From NCBI GenBank assembly GCA_041740995.1, contig JBGSKY010000310.1:1-17975 (forward strand): a DNA stretch of 17,975 nt, given 5' to 3'. The number at the start of each line of letters is the position of its first letter. Positions within the stretch are counted from its first letter, which is position 1. This stretch comes from JBGSKY01 sp041740995 (GTDB lineage: Bacteria > Planctomycetota > Planctomycetia > Pirellulales > Pirellulaceae). The position numbers and the translations under genes are program-made. The notes under the pieces are model-generated. The model saw only the letters and a list, made by a program, of their open reading frames with translations. It did no database searches and was not told where the DNA came from. Below, in pieces: positions 8,469 through 16,079 of this stretch.

Positions 8469-10193
8469 TCAATTCGTTTTCTTTACAATCTTCGCCCAAG
8501 TATCTCGCAGCGTAACGATCCGATTGAATTGAGGTGCGTTGGGTTTTGAGTCGACGGTATCCACTACAAAATAACCATTGCGCTCGAATTGGACACGCGT
8601 TCCCGGAGCGAGTTTGGAGAGTTCAGGTTCGACCGCTGCTTGCACAATTTTGACGCTATCGGGATTCATATTGTCCAAAAACGTTTGACCATCGGGCACA
8701 TCTTCAGGATCTTCATTCAAGAATAATCGATCGTACAACCGGACCGGAACTCGAACCGATTTATCGGCCGAGACCCAATGAATTGTGCCTTTCACTTTGC
8801 GAGTGCTTGACGTCGGCGTCCCAGACTTCGTCTCGATATCGTAGGTGCAATTGAGCTGGACAAGATTGCCAGCCGCATCTTTCTCGATGCTCTCACACTT
8901 AATAATGTAAGCGTATCGCAATCGAACCTCGCCTCCGACACGCAACCGGAAAAATTTCGACGGCGGGTCTTCCATAAAATCATCCCGTTCAATGTACAAT
9001 TCTCGGCCAAAGGGCAGCATGCGTTTACCTCCCTCTGGATGATCGGGATGATTGACTGCTTCAATCTCTTCGGAACTGTCACTTGGATAATTTGTCAGCA
9101 CGACCTTGATTGGATCGAGCACCGCCATGTAACGAGGTGCCACTTCATTGAGGTGTTCTCGTATGGCATTTTCAAGCACGATTACATCGATTGTGCTATT
9201 AAATTTCGCGATTCCGACTTGTTCGCAAAAGCTCCGTAAGCTTTCAGGAGTGTATCCACGTCGGCGCATTCCGCTGATCGTAGGCATCCGCGGATCATCC
9301 CAACCAGAAACCAAGTTCTTCTCAACCAGGTGCAGCAGTTTTCGCTTGCTCATCACGGTGTAGGTCAAATTCAATCGCGCAAATTCAATCTGGCGCGGAT
9401 GATAGATGCCTAACGATTCACAAAACCAATCGTACAGCGGTCGATGATTTTCGAACTCAAGAGTACATATTGAGTGAGTTATTTTCTCAATACTATCGCT
9501 TTCGCCATGGGCCCAATCATACATCGGATAGATGCACCATTTGTCGCCAGTGCGATGATGGTGGGCGTGCATAATACGATACATAACTGGATCGCGAAGA
9601 TTCAGATTGCTGTGTGCCATGTCGATTTTTGCACGCAACGTCCTCGCTCCGTCAGGAAACTCGCCGGCCCGCATCCGAGCGAACAGATCTAGATTCTCAT
9701 CAACGCTGCGATCGCGAAACGGACTATTTTTCCCGGGCTCGGTCAGCGTACCACGCATGGTTCGAATGACTTCACCGTTCAGATCGCAAACATAAGCCTT
9801 CTTCGACTTTATTAGTTGAACCGCCCAAGCATAAAGTTGATCGAAGTAGTCAGACGCGTAATGCAAATTATCCCATTCAAAACCCAACCAACGGACATCC
9901 TGCATTATCGACTGAACGTATTCGTCACTCTCCTTGGTCGGATTGGTGTCATCGAATCGCAGATTGCAGGTTCCGTTGTATCGCTTGGCCAAACCAAAAT
10001 TCAAGCAGATACTTTTTGCGTGCCCGATGTGCAAATAACCATTCGGTTCGGGAGGGAATCGGGTCGCAAATGGGCGTCCTGCGAATCGGCTGGTAGCCTG
10101 ATCCTTTTCGATTTCGTGCTCGATAAAGTTTAATTGTTTGGGTGACTCCAGCGAATCGCCGCTGTCTTCGACGTCCCAATTATCTCGATTCAT
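8469..10193 (-). CDS. glnS: Glutaminyl-tRNA synthetase
   Basis: A 574-residue class I synthetase that charges tRNA-Gln. The signature TRFPPEPNGYLHIGHAKS contains the HIGH motif (55-58), followed by NLRFDDTNPTKE. The KMSKS loop is VMSKRK (about 280-285) in YTVMSKRKLLHLVEKN, and GWDDPRMPT follows. The C-terminal half carries the beta-barrel anticodon-binding domains (for example VPVRLYDRLFLNEDPEDVPDG). Length is close to the bacterial norm of about 550. I chose ATG 10193, which places the core at the usual distance from the N-terminus and has GAGAG about 10 nt upstream. A TTG at 10241 would add 16 residues with no ribosome-binding site. It converges on bioD with only a 36-bp gap and no clear terminator. 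Confidence 0.95.
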   Translation of the reverse strand: MNRDNWDVEDSGDSLESPKQLNFIEHEIEKDQATSRFAGRPFATRFPPEPNGYLHIGHAKSICLNFGLAKRYNGTCNLRFDDTNPTKESDEYVQSIMQDVRWLGFEWDNLHYASDYFDQLYAWAVQLIKSKKAYVCDLNGEVIRTMRGTLTEPGKNSPFRDRSVDENLDLFARMRAGEFPDGARTLRAKIDMAHSNLNLRDPVMYRIMHAHHHRTGDKWCIYPMYDWAHGESDSIEKITHSICTLEFENHRPLYDWFCESLGIYHPRQIEFARLNLTYTVMSKRKLLHLVEKNLVSGWDDPRMPTISGMRRRGYTPESLRSFCEQVGIAKFNSTIDVIVLENAIREHLNEVAPRYMAVLDPIKVVLTNYPSDSSEEIEAVNHPDHPEGGKRMLPFGRELYIERDDFMEDPPSKFFRLRVGGEVRLRYAYIIKCESIEKDAAGNLVQLNCTYDIETKSGTPTSSTRKVKGTIHWVSADKSVRVPVRLYDRLFLNEDPEDVPDGQTFLDNMNPDSVKIVQAAVEPELSKLAPGTRVQFERNGYFVVDTVDSKPNAPQFNRIVTLRDTWAKIVKKTN

Positions 10194-10372
10194 CCGTGGA
10201 AACTCTCTAGCAGTGATTAGGATTGTTAGACGTTTAATCAATCAAAAAGGGGCTACACCTCGCCGTTTCTCAAAACGTCAGGCTCCTTTTCGAATAGTTT
10301 TTTAATATTCGGTAACCATGCGCCCCGTCATGCGGTGATAAACTACCAGATAGATGGGAAGGTGCGAGACGC

Positions 10373-11758
10373 TTGGCGAATCTGATTTTAGCGATGTCAT
10401 CACTTGGCAATAAGGGCGGAAACGCCTGGGATGCAAATTCTAGCTCGTTGGGAATCATTTTTTTAATCCTAGCGGGCCTTTCGGTTCCTGGATGCAAGCC
10501 AAGTCCACTTAACATCGGACAGGTCACTGGAAATTCGATGGAGCCAACACTTGCTGGCGATCGAACCTATTTTCATTGTCCAAACTGCGGCCACGATGCA
10601 TACTTTTCTCCGACAGTTACATCCGATTTAAAGCCAAACTGCCCACAATGCCATTGGCCAGTCCGATTACGGCAAAGCGAACACGGACAACAAATCGAAT
10701 ACGAAAAAACAGATTCTCGGCATCCACTGCAAGTCGGCGATCTAGTCGTTTTTCGCTATCCTTCAACCGATCAACGCTTGCAAGTCAAACGCGTCGCATC
10801 CGGTCCAGGCCAAGTCGTACAAATTTTCGATGGCGATCTTTTTCTTGATGGCAAACGGCAATACACCAGCCTCTCGCAATTTCGACGTCGGGCAGTCCCC
10901 ATTAGCAAAACCCGCCTGGTCTGCGAAAACGATTCTCAGAACTGGCTGGCTTATCATCCCAGCAGTCTATACCCGCGTTCTGGTGCTGATTTTATTCGCC
11001 ATGCGTCATCCCTAACCGACGAATCGCCATGGGATCTGTCCGAGTCGCGTCGGTTCGCGGCCGTGTCTGATTTTGGTGTCCGCTTGCGTTTTTCATCTGC
11101 AAGTCCGAAGTTAATCGTCAACAGTCGACTGTGGTATCACGGGATAACTTTTGAGATTTCAGTTGATTACGCCAATCAAACTGTAAACGGCAGTCGCTTA
11201 TTTGAAATTGGACAATCTGCGACGGCATCCGAAACTCTCGATACTAATCCAAGATCCGTCAAAACCGCCGCCGACTCAGCGTGGCTTCATGAAGCCAGCC
11301 AAAACCGCGAGCATGAATTGATTATTGGAATCGTCGATGGCTTTCTTAGGGTCGGAATGCCGAATGAGGTTTATGCGACAAGGATAGCTGACGACAACCT
11401 ACGACGCTCCAATACTCAGCCCGATCCATATTGCTTGTACGCTGATGAAGTTGAACACGAAGGTTCGCTTTCAAAAACTGCATTGGGCTTCATCACCCAT
11501 GAACAAGACGACTTGCACTTGAGTTGGTTAGCACCGCTGGCTGTGCAAATTAAATCTGAAACGGCCATCAGCGGATCTATTGAAGTTTTTCGCGACGTTC
11601 ATTATCGCGGACCGCTGGGCGAGTTGGACTACACACTTGACGCGACCGAAGGCTATCAGGTGCTTGGAGACCACGTGGCCGGGTCGTTGGACAGCCGCCA
11701 AACTTATCGACAAGGCATTCCACGCGATTCGATCTTGGGACGTGTGCGGCTGGACTAA
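10373..11758 (+). CDS. Signal peptidase I-like (S26) protein with inserted zinc ribbon and large extra domain
   Basis: Signal peptidase I removes signal peptides at the outer face of the inner membrane with a Ser/Lys dyad. The 461-residue product has one N-terminal hydrophobic segment (about 26-40) ending PGC, which could be a membrane anchor or a lipobox. GNSMEPTL follows with the nucleophile-type Ser55, then LQVKRV with Lys139, and late in the protein LGDHVAGSLDSR (431-442), the family's third box. Between Ser and Lys sits a four-cysteine zinc ribbon (CPNC at 69-72, CPQC at 90-93). Between Lys and the last box about 250 residues are inserted, roughly 190-400, with beta-rich composition. Bacterial SPase I usually lacks both. 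The TTG start is supported by GGGAAGGTG (10356-10364) at good spacing; ATG 10394 is the alternative. The stop overlaps the convergent ABC permease stop. Protease activity is likely but not proven. Confidence 0.8.
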   Translation: MANLILAMSSLGNKGGNAWDANSSSLGIIFLILAGLSVPGCKPSPLNIGQVTGNSMEPTLAGDRTYFHCPNCGHDAYFSPTVTSDLKPNCPQCHWPVRLRQSEHGQQIEYEKTDSRHPLQVGDLVVFRYPSTDQRLQVKRVASGPGQVVQIFDGDLFLDGKRQYTSLSQFRRRAVPISKTRLVCENDSQNWLAYHPSSLYPRSGADFIRHASSLTDESPWDLSESRRFAAVSDFGVRLRFSSASPKLIVNSRLWYHGITFEISVDYANQTVNGSRLFEIGQSATASETLDTNPRSVKTAADSAWLHEASQNREHELIIGIVDGFLRVGMPNEVYATRIADDNLRRSNTQPDPYCLYADEVEHEGSLSKTALGFITHEQDDLHLSWLAPLAVQIKSETAISGSIEVFRDVHYRGPLGELDYTLDATEGYQVLGDHVAGSLDSRQTYRQGIPRDSILGRVRLD

Positions 11759-12654
11759 ATCCGATCGGCCAATCGCTCATTTTGTCGACGGAACCACCAC
11801 AAACCGGTTGCCAAAATCACGACACTGATCCCAACAGCGATCAGCGTCGCAACGATGCTCGGGACTGGCCCACCAAGAATCACCGTCCGCGACCAAGCAA
11901 TCGCGTTAGCAATCGGATTAGCTTGATAGATCAATTGAACGGCGGCTGGAATTTGCGAACTGCCTAGCACTTTAGAACTGTCGTACACAACCGGCGAGAG
12001 AAACATCCCGATTTGCAATGCGAAGGGGAGTGCGTAACCAACGTCGCGATAAAACGCATTCAAACTCGAAAGCCAAGCGACCGTGCCGACGACAAAGACC
12101 GCAAGCCCAGCGAGGACCAGCGGTGCGATCCACACCCATTGCCAATTTAGTTGATCACCGCTGACGTAAATTACAATTGGTAGCAACGTTGCACCGACCA
12201 GCAAATCGAAAGCGGCGCAAGCAACTGAAGCGAGCGGCAAGAGTAATCGCGGGAAAGCAATTTTGGTGATCACATGCCGGTAATTCACCAACGATCCGGT
12301 CGCATCACGCATCGCCGCAGCCACAAATTGCCAAACCAACATCCCGACATAGACAATCGATGCCGTCGAAGCGTAACGCGTCTCTTCGGAAGTAGGCTTC
12401 GCGTCGACTAGCCAAAAAATCGACAAGAAGATGATCATTCCCAAAGTCGGTTGCAGCAAGACCCACAGTACACCGACGAAGACTTGGCGATATCGGATTT
12501 TCAAATCGCGGAGAAAGAACATCAGCAGCAATTCGCGATACTCGAACAACTCCTTCAAGTCACCTAAAATCAGGTGACTTCGATCGGGAAAGTATCGCAA
12601 TTTGGCATCTTGCAAGCCTGCCTCATCACTAGCTGTTGACTGGGGAATTATCAC
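11755..12654 (-). CDS. ABC-2 type transporter permease (polysaccharide/O-antigen export family)
   Basis: The 299-residue integral membrane protein has the Wzm/TagG/KpsM pattern. A cytoplasmic N-terminus leads into FFLRDLKIRYRQVFVGVLW (46-64), the family hallmark before the first transmembrane segment (about 61-83). Further hydrophobic segments lie near 98-116, 136-164, 172-196, 207-224 and 266-287. FYRDVGYALPFALQIGMFLS followed by PVVY (about 201-224) is the second hallmark. Such permeases work with a separate ATPase to export lipid-linked polysaccharide or teichoic-type polymers. No ATPase gene flanks it, which is unusual. The GTG start at 12654 has no clear ribosome-binding site, and no better in-frame start is visible. 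A basic tail (FRRQNERLADRI) ends the protein. Its stop overlaps that of the signal peptidase-like gene. Confidence 0.88.
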   Translation of the reverse strand: MIIPQSTASDEAGLQDAKLRYFPDRSHLILGDLKELFEYRELLLMFFLRDLKIRYRQVFVGVLWVLLQPTLGMIIFLSIFWLVDAKPTSEETRYASTASIVYVGMLVWQFVAAAMRDATGSLVNYRHVITKIAFPRLLLPLASVACAAFDLLVGATLLPIVIYVSGDQLNWQWVWIAPLVLAGLAVFVVGTVAWLSSLNAFYRDVGYALPFALQIGMFLSPVVYDSSKVLGSSQIPAAVQLIYQANPIANAIAWSRTVILGGPVPSIVATLIAVGISVVILATGLWWFRRQNERLADRI

Positions 12655-12753
12655 TATTTGAGTTGGCGTATCGACGATTTTAATGATTCACACGAGGTAT
12701 TTCGAGCGGCCCATTTTCCGCTTTGCAGTTCTCTTTGCTCGCCAATTGGAGCA

Positions 12754-12781
12754 TTGAGCAATTAGCTTAATGCACTAGAAT
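12754..12781 (+). promoter_or_regulatory. Putative sigma-70-type promoter of the tRNA gene
   Basis: TTGAGC (12754-12759) and TAGAAT (12776-12781) are separated by 16 bp and lie just upstream of the tRNA at 12793. Initiation would fall a few bases before the mature 5' end. The match to the -35 and -10 consensus is moderate. Confidence 0.5.
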
Positions 12782-12792
12782 AGCAATTCTAC

Positions 12793-12865
<73 letters not shown>

Positions 12866-12877
12866 TTCGCAAATCTG

Positions 12878-13207
12878 CTAGTTTTTCTTTGGTATCCTGT
12901 CTAAAAACCTGCGATTGGCAAGTCTGCCCAGTCGCATTTTCGTCACAATAAGCACTGGGCCGCGTTCTGACTGCTTTACACTTTTTCCGTCTGTGCCCGT
13001 GTGCAACTCCTGGCTGGGCGAAGCGAACGCGGATCGAATCTTGGAAACAGCATCCGATTCCGGACCGAGAAACAAATGCCCGTATCGCGGGCGCGTTAGC
13101 TTAATGTCGGAATGCCGCATGATCGTCTGAACGGTTCGAGCATCCGCACTGGCGGTAATTTGTGTGTCGGGAGCGTCAAAATCTAGCTCCTCTTTCTCGC
13201 TGTCCAT
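12878..13207 (-). pseudogene. Degenerate tyrosine recombinase (integrase) C-terminal remnant
   Basis: Residues 22-46 of the 109-residue frame (ADARTVQTIMRHSDIKLT, then RYGHLF) match the end of the catalytic domain of tyrosine recombinases, including the His-containing box (RHSD) and the nucleophile-type Tyr42 in RYGHL. The box that should carry the catalytic HxLRH is degenerate: ELDFDAPDTQIT stands where families read roughly DFHALRHTFIT, and several residues before ASADARTV appear deleted. An in-frame stop lies shortly upstream of the apparent ATG, and no N-terminal or core-binding domain is visible. It cannot be an active integrase. Its position with the C-terminus pointing at the tRNA 3' end fits a relic of a tRNA-targeting element. 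Confidence 0.7.
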
Positions 13208-13408
13208 TTCTTTTTTGATTGAACGACTTTCGGTGGAACGAACTGGCTCAAGTCACGTCAACCTCATCCTAGTACCGACTACCTAGACGGCGCTGCTTGC
13301 GAACGGAACAAATTCGAGAAACGTCAAATGCACAAACGATTGAAACGATGCTCAGATTTGCTTTGGAAGGAGGGATTGGCAAGCCTTGGCGTCCAGATTT
13401 CAAAAGAT

Positions 13409-13424
13409 CTGTAGCCGCATTCTA
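13409..13424. repeat. 16-bp direct repeat, copy 1
   Basis: CTGTAGCCGCATTCTA is identical to 14522-14537, in the same orientation. The stop codon of the small ORF at 13422-13790 (TAG on the minus strand) lies inside it. A shorter match, GTAGCCGCA, occurs on the minus strand at 16085-16093. Confidence 0.6.
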
Positions 13425-13790
13425 TTCTTGTTGCGGTTTTAGTTCCGACTTGCGCTGGTTCTTGGCTTTGCGCTTGGATGCGTGCTGTTTGGTAAACTCT
13501 TCGACGTTGGTCCAGTAGCAGCAATCTCTGTCGAGAACGATCTCGTGTTGTTTGGGATCAAACGAAGTCTTGCCATATTTTCGCAAATTACCGCCCCGCA
13601 ACCTCTCCGCATCGTCGATGAGTTGCTGCGGCGATTGGGCCTCATCCAGTAGATCGCCACAGGTGGAATACGACAATTTCGTGACGTCGGAAACCTCGCG
13701 CAGAATCGCTCTCTCAAGTCGTTTCATTCGCAGCCATGCTTGATGAGCGAATAGCAGTCTGGCGGCGGGTTGCAATTTTTCGGTGTTCAA
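13422..13790 (-). CDS. Hypothetical protein of 122 residues
   Basis: I do not recognise this family. The frame starts at TTG 13790, and TTGGAG lies about 9 nt upstream, a usable ribosome-binding site. An internal ATG (MKRLERAIL) is possible. The product is predicted soluble and helical in its N-terminal two thirds (ARLLFAHQAWLRMKRLERAI, then PQQLIDDAERLRGG), with a pair of adjacent cysteines (RDCCYW) and a very basic tail (KRKAKNQRKSELKPQQ). It sits inside the relic block between integrase and terminase fragments, on the strand opposite the latter, and its stop codon lies within copy 1 of the 16-bp repeat. It may be a surviving accessory gene of the decayed element. Its reality is uncertain. 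Confidence 0.45.
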   Translation of the reverse strand: MNTEKLQPAARLLFAHQAWLRMKRLERAILREVSDVTKLSYSTCGDLLDEAQSPQQLIDDAERLRGGNLRKYGKTSFDPKQHEIVLDRDCCYWTNVEEFTKQHASKRKAKNQRKSELKPQQE

Positions 13791-13934
13791 GATTGCTGCT
13801 CCAAATCAGAAGGAATCGATTGTGATTCTCGATTCTGGGCAGCCACCGTGACACGTTTGGTCAAAGCGTTTTTTGTCAGGCTAATTGTTTTACTTCACGA
13901 TAGTAAGCAATGCGATCAGCCTCGCTGTGGTTGA

Positions 13935-14105
13935 ATGAAAAAACGCCCTGACCTGCCGGATAACCATTGGTTCGATTGCCTAGTCGGTTCAGCAGACTGC
14001 GCTTCGATGCAAGGCTGTCAGCTCTTTTCAACAACGGTTACCGCGCCTGCCAAAGAGCGAGTCAATTTTCGAGAATTGCAAAACCGACGTCGAACCGGAA
14101 GCTAA
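13935..14105 (+). pseudogene. Fragment resembling the C-terminus of a phage large terminase
   Basis: The 56-residue frame reads MKKRPDLPDNHWFDCLVGSA, then an arginine-rich end (NFRELQNRRRTGS). The segment DNHWFDCLVG resembles the C-terminal motif of phage terminase large subunits (GpA-type), where a conserved Asp-Cys pair ends the nuclease domain. That family assignment is from memory of the motif and is moderate. The fragment is cut at a run of six A (13938-13943). Removing one A joins it to an upstream frame (SLWLNEK before RPDLPDN), so a homopolymer frameshift is likely. No ATPase domain is visible upstream. It lies 40 bp before the HNH fragment on the same strand, a combination common in phage packaging modules. 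Confidence 0.45.
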
Positions 14106-14145
14106 ACGGACCGTTACTAGAATTGCTTTGCATTGGATTTCTAAA

Positions 14146-14448
14146 ATGCCAATTACTCCCGAGAACCGAAAGCGATATGCAAAGAATTGGTCATCTATCA
14201 GGGCCAGCATTTTGGAACGAGCCAAGCATTGTTGCGAAGGGTGCAGAGTTCCGAACTACGCAGTTGGGTATCGAGACAAGAACGGAAACTTTGTTGCAGT
14301 CCAAGGAAGCTCGCGGTGTGGATCGCTAGAAGGACAAATATTACTCGGGGGCGGTCAAGCGATTGCCATTTCTAGAAACCCCCGATTCGCAATTCGAATG
14401 CATAGATCATTTCCATGTCCGGAGCTGAAACTGCATCAACAGGCGTGA
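14146..14448 (+). pseudogene. Truncated HNH endonuclease
   Basis: From ATG 14146 the frame reads MPITPENRKRYAKNW, IRASILERAKHCCEGCRVPN and YAVGYRDKNGNFV. This is the N-terminal part of a family of short HNH endonucleases in which CxxC begins the zinc-binding site. The similarity stops near residue 52 (about 14302). The HNH catalytic part expected next, with its paired His and second CxxC, is missing, and the remaining 49 codons (to 14448) are unrelated. The usual CxxCG has become CEGCR. It is therefore a decayed gene. In frame, a GAAAG-like site upstream of the ATG is absent. It sits directly after the terminase-like fragment, which suggests one former phage or integrative module. Confidence 0.65.
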
Positions 14449-14554
14449 CGTGCCGAAGCACAAGCGTTGCTCCCTCGTGGGCGAGTGAAACGGTCGCGTA
14501 CAATTGGCGTTGGAAGTAAACCTGTAGCCGCATTCTAAATCCTGCCGATTCCAA
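14375..14554 (-). other. Possible gene fragment opposite the HNH relic tail
   Basis: A minus-strand frame ends at TAG 14375-14377 and encodes YATVSLAHEGATLVLRHVTP and EMIYAFELRIGGF. Its composition is more protein-like than a typical shadow frame, and it begins just inside copy 2 of the 16-bp repeat. I recognise no family. It could be the C-terminal scrap of a former gene. The flanking 14555-14701 holds nothing I can identify. Confidence 0.2.
14522..14537. repeat. 16-bp direct repeat, copy 2
   Basis: CTGTAGCCGCATTCTA, identical to 13409-13424 at a spacing of 1113 bp. The two copies bracket the hypothetical ORF, the terminase-like fragment and the HNH remnant. Confidence 0.6.
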
Positions 14555-14701
14555 AAAAGCGACTAGAGGTACCGTTCCATCTAATCAACGTTCCCGCTGG
14601 CGCGAAATCGTTCGTAATTCCTTAATTTTGAGTGTCCAAGTCCCCGTTTCCGATTATCATCAAAATTTTCGCATCGTTGTCCCGCATCACTCGATTGATT
14701 T

Positions 14702-15394
14702 ATGAAAAAACCCTTTGCTCGCGTCAAACAGTTTGTCATTTTCCTGGGCTTCGTCGCTGTTTTCGCTCTAAAGGTTTCGACCGTAAAAGCCGCTATTATC
14801 GTAGAGTTTTCAACGAATGTCGGCTCGTTCAACGTCGAGCTTTTCGATGTTAAAAAACCTATATCAGTGAATAACTTCATGCGCTACGTGAACGGAAATT
14901 TGTACGACCAGACGATTATTCACCGTAGCGAAGCAAACTTCGTGATTCAGGGAGGAGGATACCGGACTGACTTGGATCCAATTTCAGAATTCGACACGAT
15001 TGCTGATGAACCGGGCATCAGTAATTTGCGTGGCACGCTTGGCGTTGCAAAGTTTGCGTCGGCATCTGGTAGCGGGACGGCGCAATGGTATTTCAACGTC
15101 GTTGACAACCCATATCTAGATTTGCCCCAGTTCGGGGAATTTACAGTTTTTGGCAGAGTGCTCGGCGATGGAATGGCAGTTGTTGACTTGATTAACAGTT
15201 TTCAGACCGTCCGGGCGGGAAGCGTGATACCATCCCTGCCTCTTATAGATCCCTCACAGGGGATTACGCCGGGTAATCTTGTTGTTGTGAACACTATTTC
15301 CGTCGTGCCGGAACCATGCAGCCTTGTTCTGCTCAGCATGGCAGGAGGCATTCTTATGTTTGCTCGAAAAAATTCGGTTATTCATCGCATTTAG
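14702..15394 (+). CDS. Exported cyclophilin-type peptidyl-prolyl isomerase with PEP-CTERM tail
   Basis: The 230-residue protein starts with a signal peptide (basic KKPFARVK, hydrophobic FVIFLGFVAVFALKV, cleavage near VKAA at about 30). The cyclophilin domain follows (about 31-170): NFMRYVNGNLYDQTIIHRSE carries the catalytic-type Arg75, FVIQGGGY (80-87) matches the FMxQGG motif, and GEFTVFGRVLGDGMAVVDLI is the usual last strand and helix. It should catalyse prolyl cis-trans isomerisation outside the inner membrane. The C-terminus has VPEP (202-205), a hydrophobic helix and a basic ARK end, the PEP-CTERM signal read by an exosortase; no exosortase is present in this window. ATG 14702 lacks an obvious Shine-Dalgarno. 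The loop GSGTAQWYFN replaces the usual GSQFFI-like strand, so substrate preference may differ. Confidence 0.88.
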   Translation: MKKPFARVKQFVIFLGFVAVFALKVSTVKAAIIVEFSTNVGSFNVELFDVKKPISVNNFMRYVNGNLYDQTIIHRSEANFVIQGGGYRTDLDPISEFDTIADEPGISNLRGTLGVAKFASASGSGTAQWYFNVVDNPYLDLPQFGEFTVFGRVLGDGMAVVDLINSFQTVRAGSVIPSLPLIDPSQGITPGNLVVVNTISVVPEPCSLVLLSMAGGILMFARKNSVIHRI

Positions 15395-15449
15395 CTATTA
15401 CCAACAACACGCGAACGGACCATCGCGACAAAGTAATGCTCCAAACGCT

Positions 15450-16079
15450 CTATTTTTTAGACTTGAGTGATAGCTGCCGGTTGAGCAACTCCGCAAGTCG
15501 TTTTGCCGCTTGAGCGACCCTTACCTGAGCGACGTAGCCAGCATCTTTTAGATACTCTTCCGACAGCTTGATCGGTGGCAATTTGCCATCGCGGCCAACT
15601 GCTCGCAGTGCCGTCAGAACGTCGCCAGTGTAAACGCGAGTCTCGGCAATCTTTGCCCCCTCGGCTAAGACAACGGATTGGCGATATGGTCCCGTCTTTT
15701 CGAGAATCTTCGTTATCGATTCATCTTCGTTGATTTCAGCGATGCGACGATTGACGTCGCCCTTTTCGTATCGACCACCAAGCAACCCGTCCCAAATCGA
15801 ATGCAGCGGTCGGTTGCCGATTTCGATCGAGTTGGCCCCGCGATCGCCTTCTTTCGAATCGAATACGCCAGCCATGTAGAGCGAACCGCTGTGGCAGGGT
15901 TGGTGAACGTCGCCGATCAGATGCATCAGCCAACACAACGCGATCGCGCGTTCTTCATCAGTCACGTTCCGCTCGCCGATCACGTTGTAGCACAGCTCGA
16001 CGGCCTTGCTGTTATGCAGATCCGGCGTTTCTAAATTGGCGTTATGCCTTGGATGCATCACCGGTACCGGGATCGGCAA
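15450..16079 (-). pseudogene. S1/P1-type nuclease, N-terminally truncated and possibly frameshifted
   Basis: The frame encodes the C-terminal 209 residues of an S1/P1 zinc-dependent nuclease, an exported enzyme that cuts single-stranded nucleic acid. ERAIALCWLMHLIGDVHQPC carries the H...D/H zinc ligands, RGANSIEI matches the GGNxI segment, and LHSIWDGLL supplies the HxxWD ligands. The family is normally about 280-340 residues and begins, after a signal peptide, with the zinc-binding Trp-Gly-x2-Gly-His. That part is absent: the only start is a TTG (16079), and the frame is open only back to a TGA at 16185-16187. Upstream in this frame WHYELGAS (16125 leftwards) could supply the middle histidine. 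The neighbouring frame reads YWADTIRSSKLDRPK just before it, so one extra base near 16128 would explain the break. An active enzyme is unlikely. Confidence 0.7.

Noticed and set aside
10291..10311. CGAATA...TATTCG hairpin in the glnS/signal-peptidase divergent gap
   Set aside because: Only 6 bp with a 9-nt AT-rich loop and no conserved operator features; likely by chance in an AT-rich promoter region.
12866..14701. Second copy of the tRNA 3' end as an attachment-site duplicate
   Set aside because: I scanned for CCGGCCGGTCCTA and shorter cores by eye and found no convincing copy; the far boundary of the element is undefined.
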